Below are positions 1 to 8,224 of a stretch of DNA of 64,000 nt, in pieces. The stretch comes from Hyphomicrobiales bacterium (lineage in GTDB: Bacteria; Pseudomonadota; Alphaproteobacteria; Rhizobiales; Xanthobacteraceae): contig JAFKKG010000034.1 of the NCBI GenBank assembly GCA_017305715.1, positions 52,875 through 116,874 of the forward strand. Reading direction: 5' to 3'. The first letter of the stretch is position 1. Every line of letters begins with the position of its first letter. A program made the position numbers and the translations under genes. The notes under the pieces were generated by a model that was not told the origin of the DNA, did not search any database, and saw only the letters and a program-made list of their open reading frames with translations.

Positions 1-225
1 GGGCGCGGGAGGCGGCGGGGGCGTGGCCGGTTTCGAAAGCGAAGCCGTTACTTCGACATCGTCCTTCGGCTTGGCGGCGGGGGCCGGCAGCGGATCGGGG
101 TTGCGGGCGGCAATGGTTTGCGGGGGTGCCGTATCGGCACGCGGCGAAGAGGTCCAGAACCAAATACCGGCGATCAAGGCCGCCGAAACAACACTGGCCA
201 GCATCAGGCCTAACGCATTACGCAT
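1..225 (-). CDS. Exported or anchored proline-rich protein, N-terminal part only
   Basis: The gene runs off the left edge, so only the first 75 codons are visible. It starts at the ATG complementary to 223-225. Residues 4-25 are hydrophobic (LGLMLASVVSAALIAGIWFW), which fits a signal anchor or uncleaved signal peptide. After that comes a Pro/Ala/Lys-rich linker ending in a run of prolines at the edge. Such a layout is common in envelope proteins whose folded domain lies beyond a flexible linker. The family cannot be named because the main domain is outside the window. The proline run and the open frame to base 1 support real coding. Confidence 0.6.
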   Translation of the reverse strand, partial: MRNALGLMLASVVSAALIAGIWFWTSSPRADTAPPQTIAARNPDPLPAPAAKPKDDVEVTASLSKPATPPPPPAP

Positions 226-438
226 CGCTACACTTTCCACTTTACGCAGGGCACACAGACGCAATGGGCCATTAATGCGAACAAGGTCTTAACGCCTCCC
301 CAACACGACGCCGGGACTCCAAGAAAAATAGGGGGTTATCTCTGTGTGATGGACGTCACAGCGCCGGCGGCGGGCGCGGTGCATGGTCGGTGCATCAACA
401 ACGGGCCGCATCATGCGGCCTCAAACCGGGAGCCGAAC

Positions 439-714
439 ATGACCAACTTCTTCACCGCCGCTCGTAACGTCAGCGTCGTGCTGGCTGTTGCCGCCTCGCT
501 TTCCGCAATGACCTCGACCTCGAGCTTCGCCTACAGCGAAGAAGCCCGTGCGCAGTGCACCGGCGATGCTTTCCGCCTCTGCAGCTCCGAGATCCCGAAC
601 ATTCCGAAGATCACCGCCTGCATGATCAAGAACCGCTCGAATCTGTCCGCTGGCTGCCGCGCCGTGATGGACCGCCAGGCGGCTGAGCAGAAGGCCAAGG
701 TCGCCGCGCAGTGA
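439..714 (+). CDS. Small secreted cysteine-rich protein (Cys-rich repeat family)
   Basis: A 91-residue protein starting at ATG 439; a longer in-frame start at 346 is less likely because the signal peptide begins at the later methionine. Residues 1-31 form a signal peptide with a likely cut after SSFA. The mature part has four cysteines in the pattern C-x7-C-x13-C-x10-C, with LCSSEIPNIPKITACM and an LSAGCRAVM end. This resembles the short cysteine-rich repeat found in small periplasmic proteins of Bradyrhizobium and relatives; its function is not known. The protein at 901-1110 is a paralogue. A strong terminator follows at 741-780. Confidence 0.75.
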   Translation: MTNFFTAARNVSVVLAVAASLSAMTSTSSFAYSEEARAQCTGDAFRLCSSEIPNIPKITACMIKNRSNLSAGCRAVMDRQAAEQKAKVAAQ

Positions 715-740
715 TCTGAAGGGCTCCCGCTTCTTCGAGA

Positions 741-780
741 AGCGCTTGCGTCGATCCGACGCAGGCGCTTTTTCGTTTTT
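741..780 (+). terminator. Intrinsic terminator after the first Cys-rich gene
   Basis: A 12-bp stem (742-753 with 757-768, one G-T pair) closes a 3-base loop and is followed by a T-rich tract with one C interruption. It lies 27 bases past the stop of the 439-714 gene and separates it from its paralogue. Confidence 0.85.
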
Positions 781-900
781 TGGCGGCCGGTTTGCCCCGC
801 CAAACCGTTTCTACCGGGAACAGGTCCAGGATGGCTTTCGCCCGAAAACGCGATAGAAGGCTCGGGAAGCGGCGTTCATTGCCGCGTGAAGGCAAACGAT

Positions 901-1110
901 ATGACCAGATACCTTTTCGTACTTCCGCTCGTTCTGATGGCGTCCGCCGCTTCGGCGCAGCAGGGCCATGACGCCTGCGCCCGGGACGTGTCGCGGTTTT
1001 GCCGCGCCCAGATGAATGACGGCGACATGGTCGTGCTGGCGTGCCTGCAGCAGAACCGCTCCCGCATCAGCAAGGCCTGTCAGCAAACGCTGGCCGCCCA
1101 CGGACGGTAA
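901..1110 (+). CDS. Small secreted cysteine-rich protein, paralogue of the 439-714 product
   Basis: A 69-residue protein. ATG 901 is chosen over an in-frame GTG at 886 because GAAGG at 889-893 makes a well-spaced ribosome site and the signal peptide then starts directly (MTRYLFVLPLVLMASAASAQ). The mature part again has four cysteines: C-x7-C near DVSRFC, then LACLQQNRSRISKAC. It shares spacing and the C-L/M-x-x-N-R-S motif with the 439-714 product, so the two probably arose by duplication. Function unknown; likely periplasmic. The stop is only 3 bases from the stop of the convergent MFS gene, so no separate terminator fits between them. Confidence 0.72.
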   Translation: MTRYLFVLPLVLMASAASAQQGHDACARDVSRFCRAQMNDGDMVVLACLQQNRSRISKACQQTLAAHGR

Positions 1111-1113
1111 GAT

Positions 1114-2802
1114 CTACGTGCTGCTGCCCGCCGCGGTCGCGACCGGCAATACCTCGTTGGCCGCGCGATCGGGCGTGTCTTCCTTCCAGCGCACCGATCC
1201 GAACGGCCGCTCCAGCATGCGGCGTACGCGGATCGGTTCCGGTCCGAGATGGAAGTCGATCGCGCGCTGATGCAGCGCGCGTTCGGATTGCGTCGCGCGG
1301 TTGCGCTGGCGCAGATAATCCAGCCAGGTCGGGCAGTGATAGCGTTCGGTCCATAATTCGGGATCGGCGATGTCGCGCGCGATCGACCAGCCGTAGGCGC
1401 CGTTGCGCTGGCGGCTGAGCTGCACTTCCTGCATCACATTGTGAAACAGCCGGGCATTGTCCTGAGCCACGCGGTATTCGATCTCGACCACCAGCGGGCC
1501 GCTGCGCCCGGTCAGGGACAGCCGGACTTCGGGATCGGCGAGCACTTCGGTGGCGGCTTCATTGCGCGCGCCGACCGGCGGCATCCGCAGCCAGATGCCG
1601 AGGAGCGGCGAAAGCAGCATCAACCCGGCGGAGACCAGCAATGCGGTCTCGACGCCGGCATAGTCGGTGAGATGGCCCCAGCCCCAGCTTCCCACCGCAA
1701 TGCCGCCGGCGATCGCGGCCTGGAATGCCGCCAGCGAACGGCCGGCGACCCAGCGCGGCGCGGAAAGCTGTACGCCGATGTTGAACAGCGCGACCGCCAG
1801 CATCCACACGCCACCGGCGAGCACCAGGGCCGCGGCGGTCAGCACCGCGTTGGTGCTGAGTGCGACCCCGGCAATCGCTCCCGCCATCGAGATCGCGCAG
1901 GCACGCACCGCAGCCTCGCCGCTCAGCCGTTTGCGCACCTCGGTGATATTGAGCGCGCCGATCACGGCTCCCATGCCAAAAGCCCCCAGCATGATGCCGT
2001 AGGTTTGCGCGCCGCCATGCAAGAGGTCGCGCGCGACCAGCGGCATCAGCGCGGAGACCGAACCGCCGATCAGGCCGGTCACCAAGGTGCGGACCAGCAC
2101 GATGCGGATCGGCGGCGAGTTGGCGATATAGCGCACGCCCGAGACGATGGCGCGGTTGAGACGCTCGCGTGGCAGGCGCGACGGCTCATGGGTGCGGTTC
2201 CACAGGAACAGCACGATCATCAGCGGCAGATAAAGCACTGCGTTGACCGCGAAGGCGGCGACCGCGCCCGCGGTTGCGACCACGATGCCGCCGACCGCCG
2301 GCCCAAAGCTGCGGGCGATGTTGTAACTGATGCCGTTGAGCGCGACCGCCTGCGGCAGCGTTTCCGCCGGCACCTGCTCGCTGACCGAGGCCTGCCAGGC
2401 CGGTCCGAACAGCGCCATGCCGCTGCCGACGATGAAGCACAGCGCCAGCAGGACATTGGGGGTGGCGAGGTGGAACCACTCCAGCACCGTCAATGTGGTG
2501 GCGCCCACCAGCGCGATCGAGAGCGAGACCAGCGCCACGATGCGCCGGTCGTGCATGTCGGCGATGGCGCCGGCCGGCATCGAGATCAGCATGATCGGGA
2601 GCATCAGCGCGGTCTGCACCAATGCCACCTTGTCGGCCGATGTCGTCATCTGCGTCATCGCCCAGGCCGCGCCGACGCCCTGGATCAAAATGCCGAGGTT
2701 GGAGACGAGGCTGGCCAGCCAGATCCGCCGGAACACCGCATGCCGAAGGGGCGCCGCGATGCTGTCGGTGGCAAAACGCGAACGCTTCGGCTGGTCGGTC
2801 AT
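1114..2802 (-). CDS. MFS transporter, MFS_3 (EntS-like) family, with C-terminal soluble domain
   Basis: A 562-residue protein starting at MTDQPKRSRF; the frame stays open about 100 codons upstream but that part does not look like protein. Residues about 20-420 hold 10-12 hydrophobic segments and an MFS-type loop (MPAGAIADMHDRR, residues about 75-87). The family (PF05977) exports siderophores, drugs or other small molecules; the substrate cannot be read here. Residues about 430-562 form a soluble tail (VEIEYRVAQDNARLFHNVM onward) of the kind some family members carry, resembling antibiotic-biosynthesis-monooxygenase-like domains. It is divergent from the hydrolase at 2949 across a 146-base shared promoter region. 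Confidence 0.88.
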   Translation of the reverse strand: MTDQPKRSRFATDSIAAPLRHAVFRRIWLASLVSNLGILIQGVGAAWAMTQMTTSADKVALVQTALMLPIMLISMPAGAIADMHDRRIVALVSLSIALVGATTLTVLEWFHLATPNVLLALCFIVGSGMALFGPAWQASVSEQVPAETLPQAVALNGISYNIARSFGPAVGGIVVATAGAVAAFAVNAVLYLPLMIVLFLWNRTHEPSRLPRERLNRAIVSGVRYIANSPPIRIVLVRTLVTGLIGGSVSALMPLVARDLLHGGAQTYGIMLGAFGMGAVIGALNITEVRKRLSGEAAVRACAISMAGAIAGVALSTNAVLTAAALVLAGGVWMLAVALFNIGVQLSAPRWVAGRSLAAFQAAIAGGIAVGSWGWGHLTDYAGVETALLVSAGLMLLSPLLGIWLRMPPVGARNEAATEVLADPEVRLSLTGRSGPLVVEIEYRVAQDNARLFHNVMQEVQLSRQRNGAYGWSIARDIADPELWTERYHCPTWLDYLRQRNRATQSERALHQRAIDFHLGPEPIRVRRMLERPFGSVRWKEDTPDRAANEVLPVATAAGSST

Positions 2803-2948
2803 GGTCCGTTCCGCCTGTCTGTCACCGGCTTGATTCCTTTGGAATTTAAAGTGATGCCTGCGAAAACCCCGCCCTGTCCAGTCGTCAGGCCGCTGTCTGA
2901 CGGGCCAGGGCACAGCTAAAGTACTGAAACGTAACGGGAGGCGAGAAA

Positions 2949-4322
2949 ATGAGGCTGTCGCGGCGATCGATCCTGAAAAGTGCCGGCGCGCTGCCTTTGC
3001 TGGCCGGCTCCTTCGGCCTTGAGGCGCTGGCGCAGACCGCGCCGGCGGCCCCGGTCGCCGCACAGATGCCGCCGATCCTGTTCGTGCATGGCAATGGCGA
3101 TCAGGCCGCACTCTGGATCACCTCGCTGTGGCGGATGGAATCGAACGGCGTGCCGCGCGAGCGGATGTTCGCGATCAATTTCACCGATCCTCTGGCGCGC
3201 AGCGACGACAAGGTCGAGCAAGCGAACCGTTCGTCGACCGAAGACCAGCGGCGCGAACTCGCTGACGCCATCACGGAATTGAAGCGTCGCACCGGCGCGC
3301 CGCGTGTCGCGCTGGTGGGCAATTCGCGCGGCGGCAATTCGATCCGGAACGTCATCAGGAACGGCGGTGGTGGCGACGTCAGCCACGCCGTGCTGTGCGG
3401 CGTTCCCAACCACGGCGTCTATGATTGGGACGAGGGCCTCGGCGGCGAGTTCAACGGGCGCGGCCCGTTCCTGCGCGGCCTGAACGCGGGCGAAAACGAG
3501 GTCACGGCAGGCACCGCCTTCCTGACGCTGCGCAGCGACGGCATGGATAAATTCGCGCAGCCCGATGGCCGCTTCGTCGGCAAGCCGGGCACGCCGACCG
3601 GCGTGACTGCGGAGGGACCTGCCCTGAAGGGCGCGACCAACCTGGTGCTTGGCGCGATCGACCATCGCGAGACCGCGTTCCATCCGCGCGCGTTCCGCGA
3701 GATCTATAAATTCATCGCCGGCCGCGAGCCGTCACGCCTCGATATCGTGCCGGAAGCGGACGTCAGACTGAGCGGGCTGGTGACGGGCACGCCCGGCGGC
3801 GTTCAAACCAACCGTCCGGTATCCGGCGCAACGGTGGACGTCTATCGCGTCTCCGGCGCAACCGGAGAACGCAGTGGCGGCCCGATCCATTCCTCGCAGA
3901 CCGCCGCCGACGGCCGCTGGGGACCGGCGCAGGTCGATCCCACCTGGTATCTCGAAATCGTGCTGACCTCGGCGGGTTCGACCACGACGCATTTCTACCG
4001 TTCGCCGTTTCCGCGCTCCTCCGAAATCGTGCATCTGCGCGCGGCGCGGCCGCTCGGTGCGGCCGATGCCGGCGCCGGCGCGGTCGTGCTGATGTCACGG
4101 CCGCGGGGCTATTTCGGCCTGCCGCGCGATGTGGTGCTGTTCGATGGCCGTGAGCCAACGGACGTGAAGCCGGGCGTGCCGACGGACTCGGTCACGACCG
4201 TGCGGTTGCCCGCCGCGGAGATCGGCCGTCCCGTGGTGGCGTTGTTCAACGAAGAGCGGATCGTGGCGCGGGCGTGGCCTGCGTCGGAAAACCGGATTGC
4301 GGTGGCCGAGCTGACTTATTAG
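2949..4322 (+). CDS. Tat-exported alpha/beta hydrolase (lipase/depolymerase-like)
   Basis: A 457-residue protein with GGAGG at 2937-2941 placing the start. The N-terminus has a twin-arginine signal (MRLSRRSILKSAG, then a hydrophobic stretch to about ALAQ, residue 29), so it is probably exported folded. An alpha/beta hydrolase domain follows: the oxyanion strand ILFVHGNGD at about residues 42-50 and the nucleophile elbow GNSRGG with Ser126. After about residue 260 there is a beta-rich, Ig/transthyretin-like region (SGLVTGTPGG, GATVDVYRVSGATG) and another C-terminal beta region. The arrangement suggests a secreted esterase, lipase or polyester depolymerase; the substrate is not determined. It is divergent from the MFS gene. 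Confidence 0.8.
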   Translation: MRLSRRSILKSAGALPLLAGSFGLEALAQTAPAAPVAAQMPPILFVHGNGDQAALWITSLWRMESNGVPRERMFAINFTDPLARSDDKVEQANRSSTEDQRRELADAITELKRRTGAPRVALVGNSRGGNSIRNVIRNGGGGDVSHAVLCGVPNHGVYDWDEGLGGEFNGRGPFLRGLNAGENEVTAGTAFLTLRSDGMDKFAQPDGRFVGKPGTPTGVTAEGPALKGATNLVLGAIDHRETAFHPRAFREIYKFIAGREPSRLDIVPEADVRLSGLVTGTPGGVQTNRPVSGATVDVYRVSGATGERSGGPIHSSQTAADGRWGPAQVDPTWYLEIVLTSAGSTTTHFYRSPFPRSSEIVHLRAARPLGAADAGAGAVVLMSRPRGYFGLPRDVVLFDGREPTDVKPGVPTDSVTTVRLPAAEIGRPVVALFNEERIVARAWPASENRIAVAELTY

Positions 4323-4388
4323 CTGTGGGTGGGCCGCCTTCATGGTGCCCGGATCGAGGGCTTAAGCTGAGGCCACAGCGAGGGACGG

Positions 4389-5795
4389 ATGAGCATAGCC
4401 GAAGCCTACGACATGCCGGTCACCCGCACACCGCTGGTGCCGCCGACCCCGCCCCGCGCGCCCGACGACATGACGATGCTGGGGCGGATGAAGGCGATCC
4501 GCGAGAACGTGATCGCCAGCTGGGGCCAGCGGGCCTATGAAGAGGATATCGTTCGCGGCCGCTTTTTCCGGCGCAGCACCTTCATCCTCAACACCCCGGA
4601 TGCGATCCGCCATGTGCTGGTCGACAATTACGAGAATTATACCCGCACCCCCGCCAGCTTCCGGGTGTTGCGGCCGCTGGTCGGCGACGGGTTGTTGACC
4701 GCCGAGGGGCGCCCCTGGAAATACCAGCGCCGAACGCTGGCGCCGGCCTTCACGCCGCGCGCCGTGACGACGCTGGTTCCGCACATGCTGGCAGCGACCG
4801 ACGAGGCCATCGCCAAGCTCAGCGCCGCCAGCCATGGGCCGGTGGATCTGCGCGAGGCGATGCAGCGGATGACGCTCGAAATCGCCGGCCGTACGATGTT
4901 TTCGTTCGGCATGGACCGCCACGGCGCGGCCTTGCGCGATTTCGTCACGGAGTATGGCGACCGGCTGGCGCGGCCGCATTTCCTCGACATGGTGCTGCCG
5001 CCGGGCTGGCCGAGCCCGAAGGATTTTCTCCGCGCCCGTTTCCGCAAGCGCTGGACGGCTTTCGTGGCCATGCTGATGGCCGAGCGCCGCGCCGCCGGCA
5101 AGAACGACGGCGCACCGCCGCGCGACCTGTTCGATTTGATGGGCGCCGCCCGCGATCCCGAAAGCGGCGCAGCCTTCACCGACGAGCAACTCGGCGATGA
5201 GGTCGCGACCATGATCCTCGCCGGCCACGAGACCACAGCCACCGCGCTGTTCTGGTCGCTGTACCTGCTGGCGCTCGATCCGGCGACGCAGGAAGAGGTT
5301 GCGACCGAAGTGCGGAGTGCGACCACAAATGGCGCGCTCGCCACCGTAGGCGGGGCGGTCGATATCGAGCGGTTGAAATTCACCCGCGCGGTGGTCGACG
5401 AGACCATGCGGCTTTATCCGCCGGCGTTTTTGATCATACGTGCCGCCGCGGGGCGGGATACGATCGGCGGCATGCCGGTGAAGAAGAATGATGTCGTGCT
5501 GGTCGCGCCGTGGCTGTTGCACCGGCACGAAAAATTGTGGCGCGATCCGAATGCCTTCATGCCGCAGCGCTTCATGGGGGACGCACCGCCCGATCGTTTC
5601 GCCTATCTGCCGTTCGGCGTCGGTGCGCGGGTCTGTATCGGCGCGCATTTCGCGCTGGTGGAGGCGGTGCTGGCGCTGGCCAAGATCATCGGCGCGTTCC
5701 GGGTCGGCATGGTCGACAAGGCGCCGGTGCTGCCGGTCGGCGTGGTGACGACGCAGCCGGATCGTTCGCCGAAGTTTGCCATTACGCCGCGCTGA
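4389..5795 (+). CDS. Cytochrome P450
   Basis: A 468-residue haem-thiolate monooxygenase. Landmarks in order: the I-helix oxygen-activation motif AGHETTATALFW (about residue 278), the ExxR motif in DETMRLYPP (about 337-345), and the haem-binding loop FGVGARVCIGAHFA with ligand Cys416. There is no signal peptide or membrane anchor, so it is cytosolic and would need separate ferredoxin or flavodoxin partners, none of which lie nearby. The sequence resembles the bacterial CYP group that hydroxylates fatty acids or alkanes, but the substrate is inference. It follows the hydrolase in the same direction after 66 bases; co-transcription is possible. Confidence 0.93.
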   Translation: MSIAEAYDMPVTRTPLVPPTPPRAPDDMTMLGRMKAIRENVIASWGQRAYEEDIVRGRFFRRSTFILNTPDAIRHVLVDNYENYTRTPASFRVLRPLVGDGLLTAEGRPWKYQRRTLAPAFTPRAVTTLVPHMLAATDEAIAKLSAASHGPVDLREAMQRMTLEIAGRTMFSFGMDRHGAALRDFVTEYGDRLARPHFLDMVLPPGWPSPKDFLRARFRKRWTAFVAMLMAERRAAGKNDGAPPRDLFDLMGAARDPESGAAFTDEQLGDEVATMILAGHETTATALFWSLYLLALDPATQEEVATEVRSATTNGALATVGGAVDIERLKFTRAVVDETMRLYPPAFLIIRAAAGRDTIGGMPVKKNDVVLVAPWLLHRHEKLWRDPNAFMPQRFMGDAPPDRFAYLPFGVGARVCIGAHFALVEAVLALAKIIGAFRVGMVDKAPVLPVGVVTTQPDRSPKFAITPR

Positions 5796-5850
5796 GACCG
5801 GCCCGGTTCTGGGTGAATCAGGCCGGACTCTTCGCTCGAAAACGCTGTAT

Positions 5851-5883
5851 GATGGGCTTGCGCGGGTCTCGCGCAAGCCCATC
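5851..5883. promoter_or_regulatory. Perfect 14-bp inverted repeat between P450 and cyclase genes
   Basis: Arms 5851-5864 and 5870-5883 (GATGGGCTTGCGCG and its complement) enclose a 5-base loop. No T-tract follows on either strand, so it is not a standard terminator. It ends 13 bases before the cyclase start at 5896 and could be an attenuating hairpin or simply a repeat element. Confidence 0.6.
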
Positions 5884-5895
5884 TAGGTCGTCAGA

Positions 5896-7305
5896 ATGAG
5901 CAACACCGAGGCGCAATACTCGATCCTGAGGCAGACCGCCGATCCGGCCGTTGCGGATGCGATCGCGCATCTGATCGAGAAGGGTGAGGATCACTGGCTC
6001 AATCGGATCAACGTGCTCGACTTCTCCAAACGCACGGGGCTGGACGAGGAGCGGGTGATTTCCGGCTTCCTGCATGCCTCGCGGCTCGGCCTGTTCGACC
6101 TGACCTGGAACGTGCTGTGTCCCGGCTGTGGCGGCGTGCTCGATGCGCATTCGACGCTGAAATCGCTGCGCCATGACGATTACAATTGCGCGCTGTGTGC
6201 GGCGGGCTACGAGGCATCCGTCGACGAACAGGTCGAAGTCGCCTTCACCGTCAGCCCGCGGGTCCGGCGCATTGCGGCGCACGATCCCAATTCGCTGCCG
6301 ATCTGGGAATATTTCAAGCAGGTGTTCTGGAGCTCGGGGATCGATCTCAACAAGGACTCCTTTGCCGCGCTCACCGAAGAGGTGACGCTCGATGCACTCG
6401 AACTGCCGGCCGGGGAGAAAGCGGTGTTGTCGCTGCAACTGCCGCCGCAATTCATCATCGTGTTCGAGCCGGTGACCCATTCGGCGCAGTTCATCGACGT
6501 GCAGGGCGAGCCGACCAAGGAACGCCAGCAGCTGTCGCTGATCTACAACAAGGTGCACGCGCCGACCGGCACCACGACCATGCGCCCGGGGCCGTTGCGG
6601 CTCGCGCTCGACAACCAGACCGATGTGCGGGTGCTGCCGTCGGTGTTCATTGCCGCCGAAGGCCTTCACCATCTGCTCGGCAACCGCAAGCCGTTCCTGA
6701 CCGCCAAGCGGATGCTGACCAACCAGACCTTCCGCGACGTCTACAAGGCCGACAATCTCAATATCGACCAGCGGCTGAAGATCACGTCGCTGACCTTCCT
6801 GTTCACCGACCTGAAGGGATCGACCGCGCTGTATGAGCGGGTCGGCGACCTCGCCGCGTTCGATCTGGTGCGCGCGCATTTCCATGCGCTGCTGGAAATC
6901 ATTTCCTCCGAAAAGGGAGCCGTGGTCAAAACCATTGGCGACGCCGTGATGGCGACCTTCGTGCGGCCCGAACATGCGCTCGCGGCGGGCCTGCGCATGC
7001 GCGCGGCGATGGCGGAACTCAATGCCAAGCGGGGTACCGAGGATCTGATCGTCAAGATCGGCATCCATGAAGGCCCGTGTCTGGCCGTGATGCTCAACGA
7101 GCGGCAGGATTATTTCGGCCAGACCGTCAACATCGCCGCCAGGGTACAGAGCCTGTCGACCTCGCAGGAGATCCACATCACCGGCCCGATCATCGATTCG
7201 CCCGCGGTCGCCACCATTCTCGAGAAAGAGGCGATCAGGCCGATCCAGAAGGAGGCGGCGCTGCGCGGCATCGCCGACAAGATCGTGGTGTACGAAATAC
7301 CCTAG
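5896..7305 (+). CDS. Class III adenylate/guanylate cyclase with N-terminal DUF5939-type region
   Basis: A 469-residue protein. Residues about 290-450 are a class III nucleotide cyclase domain: the first metal aspartate is in LFTDLKGSTALYE and the second in KTIGDAVMATF, followed by FGQTVNIAARVQ. The upstream 290 residues carry two CxxC pairs (CPGCGG near residue 76 and CALC near 99), so a zinc-ribbon-like knuckle is likely, plus a beta-rich sensor-like region as in DUF5939 proteins. No membrane segment is seen. It should make cAMP or cGMP in the cytosol in response to an unknown signal. The start at 5896 has only a weak ribosome site. Confidence 0.88.
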   Translation: MSNTEAQYSILRQTADPAVADAIAHLIEKGEDHWLNRINVLDFSKRTGLDEERVISGFLHASRLGLFDLTWNVLCPGCGGVLDAHSTLKSLRHDDYNCALCAAGYEASVDEQVEVAFTVSPRVRRIAAHDPNSLPIWEYFKQVFWSSGIDLNKDSFAALTEEVTLDALELPAGEKAVLSLQLPPQFIIVFEPVTHSAQFIDVQGEPTKERQQLSLIYNKVHAPTGTTTMRPGPLRLALDNQTDVRVLPSVFIAAEGLHHLLGNRKPFLTAKRMLTNQTFRDVYKADNLNIDQRLKITSLTFLFTDLKGSTALYERVGDLAAFDLVRAHFHALLEIISSEKGAVVKTIGDAVMATFVRPEHALAAGLRMRAAMAELNAKRGTEDLIVKIGIHEGPCLAVMLNERQDYFGQTVNIAARVQSLSTSQEIHITGPIIDSPAVATILEKEAIRPIQKEAALRGIADKIVVYEIP

Positions 7306-7317
7306 CATGAGACGATC

Positions 7318-7394
7318 ATTCCGGGGCGGTGCGCAGCATCGAACCCGGAATCTCGAGATTCCGGGTCTGGTCCTTCGGACCATCCCGGAATGAC
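7318..7394. repeat. Intergenic palindromic repeat
   Basis: The segment begins CATTCCGGGGCGG and ends ATCCCGGAATGACGG, so its ends are inverted copies. Inside is a second palindrome (ACCCGGAATCTCGAGATTCCGGGT). This looks like the abundant extragenic palindromic elements of Bradyrhizobium. It sits right after the cyclase stop and may act as an mRNA 3' end. Confidence 0.7.
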
Positions 7395-7506
7395 GGCATC
7401 AATTGATTGCCTAAACGTAATGCTCGTCCGGCAGTGCGCCCGCATTGCACGGCCCGGCTTTCCGCGCCATATACCCGCTATCGTTCTTCAATCGATAGAG
7501 ATCTTG

Positions 7507-8010
7507 ATGTTCGACGGACTTCGCCAATTCATTGCCGACATTGTCTCCCCCGATGCGGATCAGGATCGCGCGTTCGACGATACCGGGTATCGTCTGGCGG
7601 CGACGGCGCTCTTGATCCATGTCGTCTCGCTCGATGGCGAGCCGACGGCGATCGAGAAGCGCAAATTGCACAGCCTGATCGAAACCCGCTTTGGGTTGGA
7701 CCCCGGCACCGCGGACCGCCTGATCAGTTCGGCGACACGGGTCGAAGGCGACGCGGTTGACCTCTATCATTTCACCAGCGTCATCATGCGCTCGGTGAAT
7801 GAGGAAGGCAGGCTCAAGATCGTCGAGATGATGTGGGAGATGGTCTATGCCGACGGCCAGGTCACCGAGTTCGAGGACAATGTGGTCTGGCGTGCCGCGG
7901 ATCTGCTGGGCGTTTCGTCACGCGACCGGATCGATCTCAAGCATCGTGTCGCCGAGCGGCAAGGCAAGCCCCTCACCGGGGCTTCGAAGGCCGCCGACGC
8001 CGCGCCGTGA
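7507..8010 (+). CDS. TerB-family (tellurite-resistance-like) protein
   Basis: A 167-residue all-helical protein starting at MFDGLRQFIADI; the longer upstream frame includes the repeat and is unlikely. It matches the TerB/DjlA-N-like fold: LAATALLIHVVSLDGEPTA (residues about 30-48) and a second half MMWEMVYADGQVTEFEDNVV (about 107-126), each with an acidic D-G-x-x-x-x-E type turn that in this family may bind metal. It is cytosolic and its precise role is unknown; homologues occur with stress and envelope functions. It stands alone between two intergenic gaps. The start has a modest AGAG site. Confidence 0.8.
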   Translation: MFDGLRQFIADIVSPDADQDRAFDDTGYRLAATALLIHVVSLDGEPTAIEKRKLHSLIETRFGLDPGTADRLISSATRVEGDAVDLYHFTSVIMRSVNEEGRLKIVEMMWEMVYADGQVTEFEDNVVWRAADLLGVSSRDRIDLKHRVAERQGKPLTGASKAADAAP

Positions 8011-8224
8011 GACGGCGTTCCCGTTGCAGATGACGAAACTTTAATGTGTGGCGAGACCTGTCGCGTCGGCGCGCATAAGCCCTGAAAATATTAGTTTTCG
8101 ATTCGTTAATCGCGTGCTTAAGCATGGCGATATGCTCGCGGACGGCTTGCGCGCCCCCACGGGCCTATGCTCTCGTTCCCGGCGTTAGCGGCGTTCCTTC
8201 AATTGATTTCAAGAGCATTTGATC

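Noticed and set aside
1441-2919. 492-codon plus-strand open frame opposite the MFS gene
   Set aside because: It is rich in Arg/Gln/His and lies exactly antisense to a clear MFS transporter with normal codon bias; such long shadows are expected in GC-rich DNA.
5818-7383. 521-codon minus-strand frame opposite the cyclase
   Set aside because: The plus-strand frame has intact cyclase motifs; the other has none.
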